Assembly (NCBI GenBank): GCA_002591705.1
Contig: PAAB01000043.1
Span: forward strand, 5,434-18,660
Direction: 5' to 3'
Length of the DNA stretch: 13,227 nt
Origin: Phycisphaerae bacterium
GTDB taxonomy: Bacteria; Planctomycetota; Phycisphaerae; Phycisphaerales; SM1A02
Shown here piece by piece: positions 6,412-13,227 of this stretch (positions are counted from its first letter, which is position 1; every line of letters begins with the position of its first letter). A program made the position numbers and the translations under genes. The notes under the pieces are model-generated. The model made no database searches. It saw only the letters and a list, made by a program, of their open reading frames with translations, and was not told the origin of the DNA.

Positions 6412-7377
6412 TCACCCTCCGGCCTGTTCAACATCGTCAGAAAATCCCAACCAGCGTGTAAATCGGTTGAAAAACCCGGTTTGCGCCGCTGCAGGGGGGG
6501 CGGAATCCCGGTCGCCGAGTTCCGAACCGACCATGGCGCGGATCCGACGCGTGGCCAGGCCGTTGGGCGATCCGATCACGAAGGGCAGCTGGGCACGCAC
6601 GGCCTGCGGCACCGAGGGGTCGCGCGGCACAAGTCCCGCCAGGGCAATTGGATACCGCAGGAACGTGGAGCAGGCCTGCTGCATTCGCTGATGCACATCC
6701 CGACCTTCGGCCTCCGATTCAACCATGTTCACGAGTAGACGGATGGAGATGTCGCGCGACGCGGCAAGCAGCGACTTGATCATGCCGTACGCGTCGGTGA
6801 TGGATGTCGGCTCCGGCGTGCAGACCACCATCACATGCTCGGCCGCTGCAGCGAACCCGACGACCGATCGACTGATGCCCGCCCCGGTGTCGACCAGGAT
6901 CACATCCGCGCTCCGCTCGAGTCGGGCGAGTTCACGCAACAGGATCTGTCGCTGATGCGGTTCGAGATCCGCCATGCCGGCAACACCGGACGCACCGGGC
7001 ACGAGCATGAATCCGCCGGGGCCGGGGACCATGATGTCTCGTAGCGTGGCGCGACCATCGAGGACATGCTCGATGGTACGACGCGGCGTGATGCTGCACA
7101 GCACATCCGCATTGGCGAGTCCGAGGTCCGCGTCGAGCAGGACGACCCGACGGCCCGACTGCGCCATCGCCGCCGCCATGTTGACCGCGATGTTGCTCTT
7201 GCCCACGCCCCCCTTTCCCGACGTGATCGCGATCGCCTTCGCGCTGCGAACCGACGGCTCCTGGTGCCCGGTCAGCCGGGGCGAAAAGGACTGCGTGGCC
7301 GACTCCGCGCTGCGAAGTCGACTGCTGACCAGTTCGTCGCCGATGATCGAACGCAGTCGGGTGGCCTGATCGCTCAT
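6412..7377 (-). CDS. flhG: FlhG/FleN/YlxH MinD-type ATPase controlling flagellar number
   Basis: A 321-aa MinD/ParA-superfamily ATPase. The deviant Walker A GKGGVGKS is at residues 54-61, the switch-region LLDADLGLANAD at 80-91, and the VDTGAGIS segment follows. The N-terminus carries DQATRLR (residues 3-9), a perfect fit to the DQAxxLR motif through which FlhG stimulates the FlhF GTPase. That separates it from plain MinD. The last ~20 residues (TGFFNRFTRWLGF and after) could form an amphipathic membrane-targeting helix as in MinD-like proteins. FlhG limits the number of flagella and works against FlhF at the membrane. Its ATG overlaps the flhF stop in an ATGA arrangement, implying translational coupling. 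The family is firm; the mode of regulation is known from homologues. Confidence 0.95.
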   Translation of the reverse strand: MSDQATRLRSIIGDELVSSRLRSAESATQSFSPRLTGHQEPSVRSAKAIAITSGKGGVGKSNIAVNMAAAMAQSGRRVVLLDADLGLANADVLCSITPRRTIEHVLDGRATLRDIMVPGPGGFMLVPGASGVAGMADLEPHQRQILLRELARLERSADVILVDTGAGISRSVVGFAAAAEHVMVVCTPEPTSITDAYGMIKSLLAASRDISIRLLVNMVESEAEGRDVHQRMQQACSTFLRYPIALAGLVPRDPSVPQAVRAQLPFVIGSPNGLATRRIRAMVGSELGDRDSAPPAAAQTGFFNRFTRWLGFSDDVEQAGG

Positions 7378-8654
7378 GAGACGCCTCCGGCGTTGAGGAC
7401 CAGTTCCGCGAGCCTCGAGGGCCTGGCCGTCTCGATGTGATCCGGCACTTCCTGCCCGGTGGTGAGGAAGCTCAGCTTGCGACCGATGCGATGGGTCACC
7501 TCGACCAGCATCCCGTAGCTGACCGCCTCATCGAGCTTGGTGAGCACGACCCGATCGATTCCGATCGCGGAGAACTCCTCGGCCTCGCTCATCAGCACCG
7601 CACGCGATGCGGTGGATGCCAACACCAGATTCACCTCGTGGGGCTGGGCGACCTGAAGCCAGTTGCGCAACTCGGAGATGCGATCCGAATCCTTCTGACT
7701 TCGCCCCGCGGTATCGATGAGGACGACGTCCAGATGCGACATCCGTTCGAGGATCTCGGACAACTGCTCGGGAGACCGGGCGACCTCCATCGGCACCCCG
7801 ATGATGTCGGCATACGTCCTGAGCTGCTCGACGGCCGCGATCCGGTAGGTGTCCAACGTGATCAGTCCGACTGTGCGTCCCTGACGAAGACGATATGCGG
7901 CGGCGATCTTCGCGACCGTGGTGGTCTTCCCGACCCCCGTGGGGCCGACGAGCGCCATGGTCAGCGGCCGATCATCGGGCGACGTCGAAAGCAACGAGCC
8001 GTCCGCCACCGGAATGAAGGTGGCCAGATGATCCACCAGAGCATGCCGCACCCGCTGCTGATCGGCCAGCTCGTCGGGAGCAAGGGTCGACGTCACCGTG
8101 TTCAGTGCATCCGCCGCGAGCTCCTCGGAGCACTCCTGTGCCAGAAGATCGAGATAGAGATCGAAGACCTCTTCGGCCACGGGCGGATCCTGCTCGGGCG
8201 ACGCATGCTGCTGCACCTTGAGGACCCGCTCGACCAGACCGCGTATCTCGTCCAGTTCCTCACGAATGCCTTCGCCCGACGGCGACGGGGCCGGCGGTTC
8301 GGACGGGCCGGATTCCATTTCCCGGAGCATCGCCTTGGCCATGCTTCTGGTCTGTTCGCGACGAGCCTCGTGTCCCAGCGGCGTGCGGGCGGGCTCGACG
8401 GAGGACGCGAGATAGGCGTCCCGGGCCGGTGTCGAGGTCGAGATCAGCGGAGGCGACTGCTCCCGTGGCTTTCGTGGCCGCACCTGATCGGCGGTCGTCG
8501 CCCTCAGTTCGATGACGGTGCTCGCAAACAGGCCAAAGAAGCCTCCCCGACGGGTGGAACGCGTCTCGAGGATGACGGCATCCGATCCCAGATCACGTCG
8601 GACGGCCTGCACGGCCTCATCCATTGAATGCGCTAGGTACGTTCGTACGTTCAC
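7374..8654 (-). CDS. flhF: Flagellar SRP-type GTPase FlhF
   Basis: A 426-aa protein with the FlhF layout. A short N-terminal domain (1-55, starting VRTYLAHSMDEAVQAVRRDLG) is followed by a low-complexity Pro/Ser/Glu-rich B region (about 56-160), an N-domain helical part and the SRP-type G domain. P-loop GPTGVGKT is at 237-244, the insertion-box DTYRIAAVEQL at 268-278, DTAGRSQKD from 314 and TKLDEA at 372-377. FlhF is a membrane-associated GTPase that marks the site where the flagellar base is built and recruits early components. Translation starts at a GTG (8654), supported by GGAGGG 7 bases upstream. It follows flhA by 48 bases and overlaps flhG by 4 bases, so the FlhF/FlhG pair should be made together. 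Confidence 0.96.
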   Translation of the reverse strand: MNVRTYLAHSMDEAVQAVRRDLGSDAVILETRSTRRGGFFGLFASTVIELRATTADQVRPRKPREQSPPLISTSTPARDAYLASSVEPARTPLGHEARREQTRSMAKAMLREMESGPSEPPAPSPSGEGIREELDEIRGLVERVLKVQQHASPEQDPPVAEEVFDLYLDLLAQECSEELAADALNTVTSTLAPDELADQQRVRHALVDHLATFIPVADGSLLSTSPDDRPLTMALVGPTGVGKTTTVAKIAAAYRLRQGRTVGLITLDTYRIAAVEQLRTYADIIGVPMEVARSPEQLSEILERMSHLDVVLIDTAGRSQKDSDRISELRNWLQVAQPHEVNLVLASTASRAVLMSEAEEFSAIGIDRVVLTKLDEAVSYGMLVEVTHRIGRKLSFLTTGQEVPDHIETARPSRLAELVLNAGGVS

Positions 8655-8661
8655 GTGTCAG

Positions 8662-8667
8662 CCCTCC
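8662..8667 (-). promoter_or_regulatory. Shine-Dalgarno GGAGGG supporting the flhF GTG start
   Basis: On the minus strand GGAGGG ends 7 bases before GTG at 8654, in the 48-base gap after flhA. No closer ATG exists before residue 11, so the GTG is the start that yields the conserved FlhF N-terminus. Confidence 0.7.
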
Positions 8668-8702
8668 ATGGCTGGTGGCGGTCCGGATCTCCGGACCTGA
8701 GT

Positions 8703-10856
8703 TCAGGCGACGGCGAGTTCCGTCTCCAGGTGCACGAGTCCGAGCGACTCGACATCGATGTCTCGTTCGACTTCGTTGTACGCAAGCACGACGGCGCCCG
8801 GTACGTGTGGTTCCAGAATGGCCCGGACCTGGGCCCGTACGTTCGGGGAGGCCAGCACGATCACGCGATGCCCGGCCCGCACCAGAGGCTCCGCGGCGGA
8901 GGCCACGGCGGCCGCCAGCTGGGCCGCGCGATCCGGCGGCATGGACAGGGTGGTGGACGCCGGCGATCGATCGATGTGTGCGTTCACCAGCTGCTCGGTA
9001 TCCGGATCCAGCGTGACGCAGTGCAGCTTCAGCGAACCATGTTCGTCGGCCACGGCGTGCTGATGCGAGATCGTTCGTCGCAGGGAGTTCCGCACGTACT
9101 CGGTCAGCACGGATACGTCCCGGGAGTGCGGCGCCCAATCGGCAAGCGTCTCGAGAATGGTCTCCAGATCGCGAATCGGGACGCGCTCCAGCAGCAGATT
9201 CTGAAGCACCTTCTGCAGTTCGCCGGGCTTGACGACCGCCGGCACGGTCTCCTCGACGAGCTTGGGAGACGAAGCCTTGAGCTGCTCGACCAGCCGCCCC
9301 ACTTCCTCGCGGGTGACCAGCTCCGCCGCGTGCGACCGGATGAGTTCGGCAAGATGGGTGGACAGGACACTGGCCGCATCGACGACGGTGTACCCGAGCA
9401 TGTCGGCCCGGCCGCGTTGATCGGGTTCGATCCATACGACATCCAGATCGAACGCCGGCTCGCGGCCTGCAAGCCCGTCGATCGGCTCGGTCGCCATCCC
9501 GGCGGCCATGGCCATCAGAAGGTTCGGGTGCAGGACTCCGGTGGCGACCGCCTCGCCCCGGAGCTTCACCCGGTAGCTCGACGCGTCCAACTGGACGTTG
9601 TCTCGGATGCGTACGGGAGGCACGACCAGTCCCAGTTCCACGGCGAGCTGACGTCGAATCGCACCGATGCGATCGAGCAGATCCCCGCCCCGCGCAGCGT
9701 CCACGAGCTGGACCAGTCCGTACCCGATCTCGATCTCCAGAGCATCCATCGCCAGCAGTTCCTCGACCGCAGGTTCCTCCGCTGCCTCCGCTTCCGCCTC
9801 GGCTCCGGCCTCCATCGCATCCCGGGCCGCCACGTCCGCCTCCGAACGAAGTCGGCCCCAGGCCACGAACGTCAGCCCCCCGCCCGCGACGAACAGCGGA
9901 ATGGTGGGGAGCGGAGTGAACGCCAGCACTCCGAGGAAGGCGGCGACCAGGAACAGAGCGAGGGGCTGCGAGGCCAGCTGCCGGGGGATCTCGTCCCCGA
10001 TCGTCTGCTTCTCGCCCGCGCGGGCCACGATCAGGCCCGCCGCGATGGCGATGATGAACGCAGGGATCTGCGAGGCGAGGCCGTCCCCGATGGTCAGCTT
10101 CGTGAAGACGGAGATCGTCTCGCCGAAGGTCCATCCCTTGATCGCCATGCCGATGGCGATGCCGCCGATGATGTTGACCAGGGTGATGATCAGACCGGCG
10201 ATCGCATCGCCACGCACGAACTTGCTGGCACCGTCCATGGCACCGTAGAAGTCCGCCTCACGGGTGATCTCCTGCCGACGATCCCGGGCCTCGCGTTCCT
10301 CCAGGATGCCCGCGGACAGATCGGCATCGATGGCCATCTGCTTGCCGGGCATCGCATCGAGCGTGAACCGGGCGGCCACCTCGCTCATGCGGGTGGCCCC
10401 CTTGGTGATCACGACGAACTGCACGATGACGATGATCGTGAAGATGATGATGCCCACGATCACGGAGGAGCCCGCGACGAACGTGCCGAAGACCTCGATC
10501 ACGTTGCCCGCCATGAACATCGCGGATTCCGGGGTGGGTGAATCGGCATTGAGGATCAGCCGGGTCGACGCCACGTTCAGCACCAGTCGGAAGAGCGTCG
10601 CCCCCAGCAGCAGCGCCGGAAACACACTGAACTCCAGAGGACGGTCCATGTAGATGGTCGTGAGCAGGATGACCGCGGCCAGCGCGATGTTGGCCGCAAT
10701 GAGAATGTCCAGCATCGCCGGGGGAAGCGGCACGACGAGCACCATCAGCAGCATCAGGATCGCGAGGGGAACCATCAGGTGCTTGTGTCGGCCGATGCGA
10801 TCGAGCATCGAACCGATTCCGGTTGCGGCACCGGATTGTGCGGTCAGTCGACTCAT
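8703..10856 (-). CDS. flhA: Flagellar export gate protein FlhA
   Basis: A full-length 717-aa FlhA. The N-terminal half (about 28-335) holds the eight expected membrane segments. The FHIPEP-family signature lies at about 155-183 (RMSEVAARFTLDAMPGKQM and following), and Asp208 in GAMDGASKF corresponds to a charged residue needed for proton-driven export in Salmonella FlhA. A linker rich in Ala and Glu (about 338-372, with AEAEAEAAEE) leads to the C-terminal cytoplasmic domain (about 373-717), which docks chaperone-substrate complexes. FlhA forms the nonameric ring at the heart of the flagellar type III export gate. It begins 22 bases after the flhB stop, with GGAGG 11 bases before the ATG, and precedes flhF. 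Nothing looks broken. The long Glu/Ala linker is a mild curiosity. Confidence 0.97.
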   Translation of the reverse strand: MSRLTAQSGAATGIGSMLDRIGRHKHLMVPLAILMLLMVLVVPLPPAMLDILIAANIALAAVILLTTIYMDRPLEFSVFPALLLGATLFRLVLNVASTRLILNADSPTPESAMFMAGNVIEVFGTFVAGSSVIVGIIIFTIIVIVQFVVITKGATRMSEVAARFTLDAMPGKQMAIDADLSAGILEEREARDRRQEITREADFYGAMDGASKFVRGDAIAGLIITLVNIIGGIAIGMAIKGWTFGETISVFTKLTIGDGLASQIPAFIIAIAAGLIVARAGEKQTIGDEIPRQLASQPLALFLVAAFLGVLAFTPLPTIPLFVAGGGLTFVAWGRLRSEADVAARDAMEAGAEAEAEAAEEPAVEELLAMDALEIEIGYGLVQLVDAARGGDLLDRIGAIRRQLAVELGLVVPPVRIRDNVQLDASSYRVKLRGEAVATGVLHPNLLMAMAAGMATEPIDGLAGREPAFDLDVVWIEPDQRGRADMLGYTVVDAASVLSTHLAELIRSHAAELVTREEVGRLVEQLKASSPKLVEETVPAVVKPGELQKVLQNLLLERVPIRDLETILETLADWAPHSRDVSVLTEYVRNSLRRTISHQHAVADEHGSLKLHCVTLDPDTEQLVNAHIDRSPASTTLSMPPDRAAQLAAAVASAAEPLVRAGHRVIVLASPNVRAQVRAILEPHVPGAVVLAYNEVERDIDVESLGLVHLETELAVA

Positions 10857-10878
10857 CCGATCTCAGGCCTCCGATCGA

Positions 10879-11949
10879 TCACGATGCCAGCCTCTCTTCC
10901 AGCTGGTAGACCCACGCGAGCAGCTCCGCCACCCCCTTGAAGAGATCCTGGGGAATGGGTTGCCCCACTTCCACCTGGGCGTAGAGGGCCCGGGCCAGCG
11001 GCTTGCGTTCGACCACGGGAATGCCGTGTCGCTGCGCCAGTTGCCGGATCCGGAACGCCACGAGATCGGCCCCCTTGGCGATGACCACCGGGGCCGCCAT
11101 CGTGGCGGCGTCGTATCGGATGGCCACCGACAGGTGCTCCGGATTGGTGACCACCACGTCGGCGGTGGGCACCGAGGACGCGATCCGCTGCATGGCCAAC
11201 TGCTGCATCATTCGCATGCGCCGACGCTTGTGTCCCGGATCGCCTTCCGCGTCCTTCATGTCGTCCTTGACCTGCTGGCGGGTCATCTTGAGGTCCTTCC
11301 GGTGCTTCCATCGCTGGTAGAGAAAGTCCAGGACACCGAGCAGCAGGAGGACCGCCCCGATGCGCAGGCAGAGATCCGCCAGCATCCACCCCGTCGCCGA
11401 CACGATGCTGAGCATGTCCATCGAAGGCAGGGCCAGGATGTCGGGCCCGTACTGCCACGCGGTCAGCGAAGCGACCGCCAGCACGATGATCACCTTCAAC
11501 GAATCCAGCGACACGCGCACCACGCCGGCCAGGCCGAAGATGCGCTGCAGCCCCTTGATGGGATCGAGCCGCTGCACCTGCGGCTCCAGCGGCTTGAAGG
11601 TGAACAGCATTCCGAACTGGAGCAGCTGGGCCCCGGCGACCGCCAGCAGCATCAGGAGGAGCACCGGAAGCACGAGCCAGACGGCGCTGCTGCCGATGTA
11701 GGCCAGCGTCTGCCATGCCGCCGCCGGATCGAGCATTCCGCCCAGGGCATCCAGATCGATGAGACGCTGGAGAAAGAGCCCGCCCTGCTCGATGAACGTT
11801 CCGCTCATGGCCCACAGCACGAAGCTTCCTCCCAGCAGCGCGATGGCCGCGGTGAGATCGTTGCTCCGTGCGACACGTCCGTCGGCACGGGCCTCCCGCA
11901 ACCGGCGGGGCGTTGCTTCTTCGGTGCGTTCACCGAGGTCATCGGCCAT
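10879..11949 (-). CDS. flhB: Flagellar export switch protein FlhB with NPEH motif
   Basis: A 356-aa FlhB. The N-terminus ERTEEATPRRLREAR is typical. Four membrane segments occupy about residues 33-210, with the conserved loop TFKPLEPQVQRLDPIKGLQRIFG-type sequence at 117-139. The cytoplasmic part begins around 211 (KMTRQQVKDDMKDAEGDP). The autocleavage motif, normally NPTH, reads NPEH here (residues 269-272, bases 11134-11145). The scissile Asn-Pro and the His are kept, but Thr is Glu. FlhB controls the switch from rod/hook to filament export and cleaves itself between Asn and Pro. A GAGGAG ribosome binding site (11963-11958) overlaps the fliR stop and is 8 bases before the ATG, so translation is probably coupled. 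The identification is firm; the effect of the substitution is unknown. Confidence 0.96.
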   Translation of the reverse strand: MADDLGERTEEATPRRLREARADGRVARSNDLTAAIALLGGSFVLWAMSGTFIEQGGLFLQRLIDLDALGGMLDPAAAWQTLAYIGSSAVWLVLPVLLLMLLAVAGAQLLQFGMLFTFKPLEPQVQRLDPIKGLQRIFGLAGVVRVSLDSLKVIIVLAVASLTAWQYGPDILALPSMDMLSIVSATGWMLADLCLRIGAVLLLLGVLDFLYQRWKHRKDLKMTRQQVKDDMKDAEGDPGHKRRRMRMMQQLAMQRIASSVPTADVVVTNPEHLSVAIRYDAATMAAPVVIAKGADLVAFRIRQLAQRHGIPVVERKPLARALYAQVEVGQPIPQDLFKGVAELLAWVYQLEERLAS

Positions 11950-11961
11950 GCGATGCGCTCC

Positions 11962-12741
11962 TCATGTCACCTGCACCCAATTCATGATGGCGTGCAGGGT
12001 GTCGTCGATCGCCTGCATGCCGACCTCCTCGATCACCGCCAGACCGGCGATCAGGACCGCGAAGCCAACGAGAATCCGGAGCGGAAACCCGAGGCTGAGA
12101 ATGTTCAGCTGCGGCACCGTGCGGGAGACGAACCCCATCGCGATGCTCTGCAGGAAGATGATCGCCAGGACCGGAGCCGCGACGCGGATCGCAACCTCGA
12201 AGGCGGCCAGCATCATCCCGGTCACGAAGGCCACCAGGCCCGAGTCGATCACGAATCCTCCCAGCGGAACGTGTCCGAAGCTGTTCATCACCGCGGTCAT
12301 GATCGCCTCGTGGCCGCTGACGACCAGAAACCCCACCAAGGCCAGAAAGAAGAGCAGCTGGCCCAGTACATCCGCATCCTCGCCGACGGCGGGGTTGTAG
12401 AACGTGGCGAAGCCCAGGCCCATCTGCTGTCCCATGAGCAGACCGCCCATCTGCATCGCGACCAGCGGGAGCGAGGCCACGAGTCCGATCACCAGACCCA
12501 CCAGGATCTCCAGGGCCACCAGCGGCGCCAGTGCGAAGAGATCCAGCCGAAGCCCCTCCGTGGTCACCGCTCCGAGGCCGTGCAGCAGGGGATAGATCGC
12601 CAGACCGATCACGAACGCCAGCAGGATCCGAACCCGCAGGGGCACCACGTTCGAACCGAACACCGGAGCGAAGATCATCAGACCACCGACGCGAAACACG
12701 ACGAGCATCGCGGCGGGGAGATGTGCAACCAGTGCGTTCAT
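11962..12741 (-). CDS. fliR: Flagellar export apparatus protein FliR
   Basis: A 259-aa, very hydrophobic protein with about six membrane-type segments and the FliR/SctT pattern. The N-terminus is LPAAMLVVFRVGGLMIFAP. The central GLVIGLVASLPLVAMQMGG and GQQMGLGFATFYNPAVGED stretch is the most conserved part of the family, and the C-terminal half ends in a weakly charged tail. FliR is a single subunit that joins five FliP and four FliQ to make the helical export gate in the basal body. The ATG at 12741 is 26 bases after the fliQ stop. No strong ribosome binding site sits at optimal spacing (GGAGAC is about 14 bases away), so coupling to fliQ is possible. It ends 12 bases before flhB. Confidence 0.95.
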   Translation of the reverse strand: MNALVAHLPAAMLVVFRVGGLMIFAPVFGSNVVPLRVRILLAFVIGLAIYPLLHGLGAVTTEGLRLDLFALAPLVALEILVGLVIGLVASLPLVAMQMGGLLMGQQMGLGFATFYNPAVGEDADVLGQLLFFLALVGFLVVSGHEAIMTAVMNSFGHVPLGGFVIDSGLVAFVTGMMLAAFEVAIRVAAPVLAIIFLQSIAMGFVSRTVPQLNILSLGFPLRILVGFAVLIAGLAVIEEVGMQAIDDTLHAIMNWVQVT

Positions 12742-12767
12742 GCGAATCCATACCGTCTCCGGCCGCC

Positions 12768-13019
12768 TCAGAAGGCGGTGAACATCTCCATGGCGAAATC
12801 GGACAGCTTCATGACCAGCCAGGCCATCAGCGCGACGGCCACCAGCAGCATCGCCGCGATCTTGGGAACGAAACTCAGCGTCTGCTCCTGCACCTGCGTG
12901 ACCGCCTGGACCAGGCTCACCACGAGCCCCACGATCAGCCCGGCGCCGAGAATCGGGGCCGAGAGCAGCAGGGTGTACATGAGCGCCATCCGCAGAGCAT
13001 CGATGCCTTCGCTACCCAC
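12768..13019 (-). CDS. fliQ: Flagellar export apparatus protein FliQ
   Basis: An 83-aa two-helix membrane protein of the FliQ/SctS family, close to the usual ~89 residues. Helix 1 spans about 11-35 (ALMYTLLLSAPILGAGLIVG), then comes the conserved cytoplasmic segment LVQAVTQVQEQTLSFVPKI, and helix 2 spans about 53-72. FliQ packs around FliP-FliR in the export gate. Translation starts at a GTG (13019), supported by AAGGAG 7 bases upstream. It lies 36 bases after fliP and 26 bases before fliR, in the standard P-Q-R order. Confidence 0.95.
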   Translation of the reverse strand: MGSEGIDALRMALMYTLLLSAPILGAGLIVGLVVSLVQAVTQVQEQTLSFVPKIAAMLLVAVALMAWLVMKLSDFAMEMFTAF

Positions 13020-13026
13020 GACACGT

Positions 13027-13032
13027 CTCCTT
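13027..13032 (-). promoter_or_regulatory. Shine-Dalgarno AAGGAG supporting the fliQ GTG start
   Basis: On the minus strand AAGGAG is 7 bases before GTG at 13019. The next in-frame ATG (residue 11) would cut into the first helix of FliQ and has no comparable site. Confidence 0.75.
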
Positions 13033-13055
13033 GTGCTTGACCGATCCAGCGCGCA

Positions 13056-13227
13056 TCACGGCCCCCCTCCCGCCACCGCTCCGGCGAGCGACTGGACCGC
13101 CTCCGGCTGCATCACACTGGTGATCAACGAACCGGCCACCAACTGCCATCCGTCGACGAGCACGAACAGCAGCAACTTGAAGGGAAGCGAGATCAGAACC
13201 GGCGGCAGCATCAGCATGCCCATCGAG
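13056..13227 (-). CDS. fliP: Flagellar export apparatus protein FliP (C-terminal 56 residues, 5' end outside window)
   Basis: The window ends inside this gene. The visible 56 residues are [20 protein letters not shown] followed by [14 protein letters not shown] and a short Ala/Gly-rich tail. The [23 protein letters not shown] pattern is the hallmark of the FliP C-terminus. FliP is the pentameric core of the export gate. The stop (TGA at 13058-13056) is 36 bases before fliQ, in the conserved order. Too little is visible to comment on the N-terminal signal sequence. Confidence 0.92.
   Translation of the reverse strand, partial: SMGMLMLPPVLISLPFKLLLFVLVDGWQLVAGSLITSVMQPEAVQSLAGAVAGGGP

Noticed and set aside
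8637..8652. Tandem GTACGTTC x2 across the flhF start codon region as a phase-variation repeat
   Set aside because: Two copies of 8 bp are too few for slippage-based switching, and they encode the expected FlhF N-terminus (NVRTY).
9423..9433. GGGTTCGATCC resembling a tRNA T-arm
   Set aside because: It lies inside flhA codons (in the segment VWIEPDQRG) and no acceptor stem, D-arm or anticodon arm fits around it.
8655..10541. Long plus-strand open frame (628 codons) opposite flhA, and similar ones opposite flhF and the aldehyde dehydrogenase
   Set aside because: High-GC coding DNA often leaves the antisense frame open. The translations are rich in Arg, Gly, His and Asp with no recognisable domain, while the minus-strand genes are full-length members of known families.

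Overview
The window is GC-rich, gene-dense bacterial chromosome with no mobile elements, CRISPR arrays or RNA genes that I can see, and no gene-free stretch longer than about 150 bases. It looks like an ordinary core region of a flagellated Gram-negative-type bacterium. My best guess is the phylum Planctomycetota, perhaps a Phycisphaerae-like lineage. The grounds are a secretion-type ATPase fused to an FHA domain, high GC, loosely linked genes, and a flagellar cluster that combines fliPQR-flhBA with flhF-flhG-fliA. That placement is inference, not proof.

Layout. Bases 1-1578 (+) hold the C-terminal part of an FHA-GspE/PilB-type ATPase that begins before the window. Bases 1690-2010 (+) hold a small, strongly basic protein of unknown function with its own plausible promoter. 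Bases 2066-4277 (-) hold an ALDH7-family aldehyde dehydrogenase followed by a Nudix hydrolase with a degenerate Nudix box. Bases 4340-5002 (+) hold the B subunit of a 3-oxoacid CoA-transferase, divergent from the dehydrogenase. The two genes share a 62-base intergenic region in which each start codon lies 6-8 bases after a -10-like hexamer, suggesting leaderless mRNAs.

Bases 5004-13227 (-) are one long flagellar block. In transcription order it reads fliP (partial), fliQ, fliR, flhB, flhA, flhF, flhG, a small two-helix membrane protein, and fliA. FliP/Q/R, FlhB and FlhA form the membrane core of the flagellar type III export apparatus. FlhF (SRP-type GTPase) and FlhG (MinD-type ATPase with the N-terminal DQAxxLR activator motif) set flagellar position and number. 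FliA is the sigma factor for late flagellar genes. Short gaps, one ATGA stop/start overlap and good ribosome binding sites argue for co-transcription, although fliA may also have its own promoter.

Points that deserve a second look are the FHA-ATPase fusion, the NPEH (instead of NPTH) autocleavage motif in FlhB, the Ser/Thr/Lys-rich N-terminal extension of FliA, the unnamed membrane protein between flhG and fliA, a perfect inverted repeat in the fliA leader, the CoA-transferase B subunit without its A partner, a possible frameshift at the Nudix start, and the unidentified basic protein. I found no convincing new multi-gene system.
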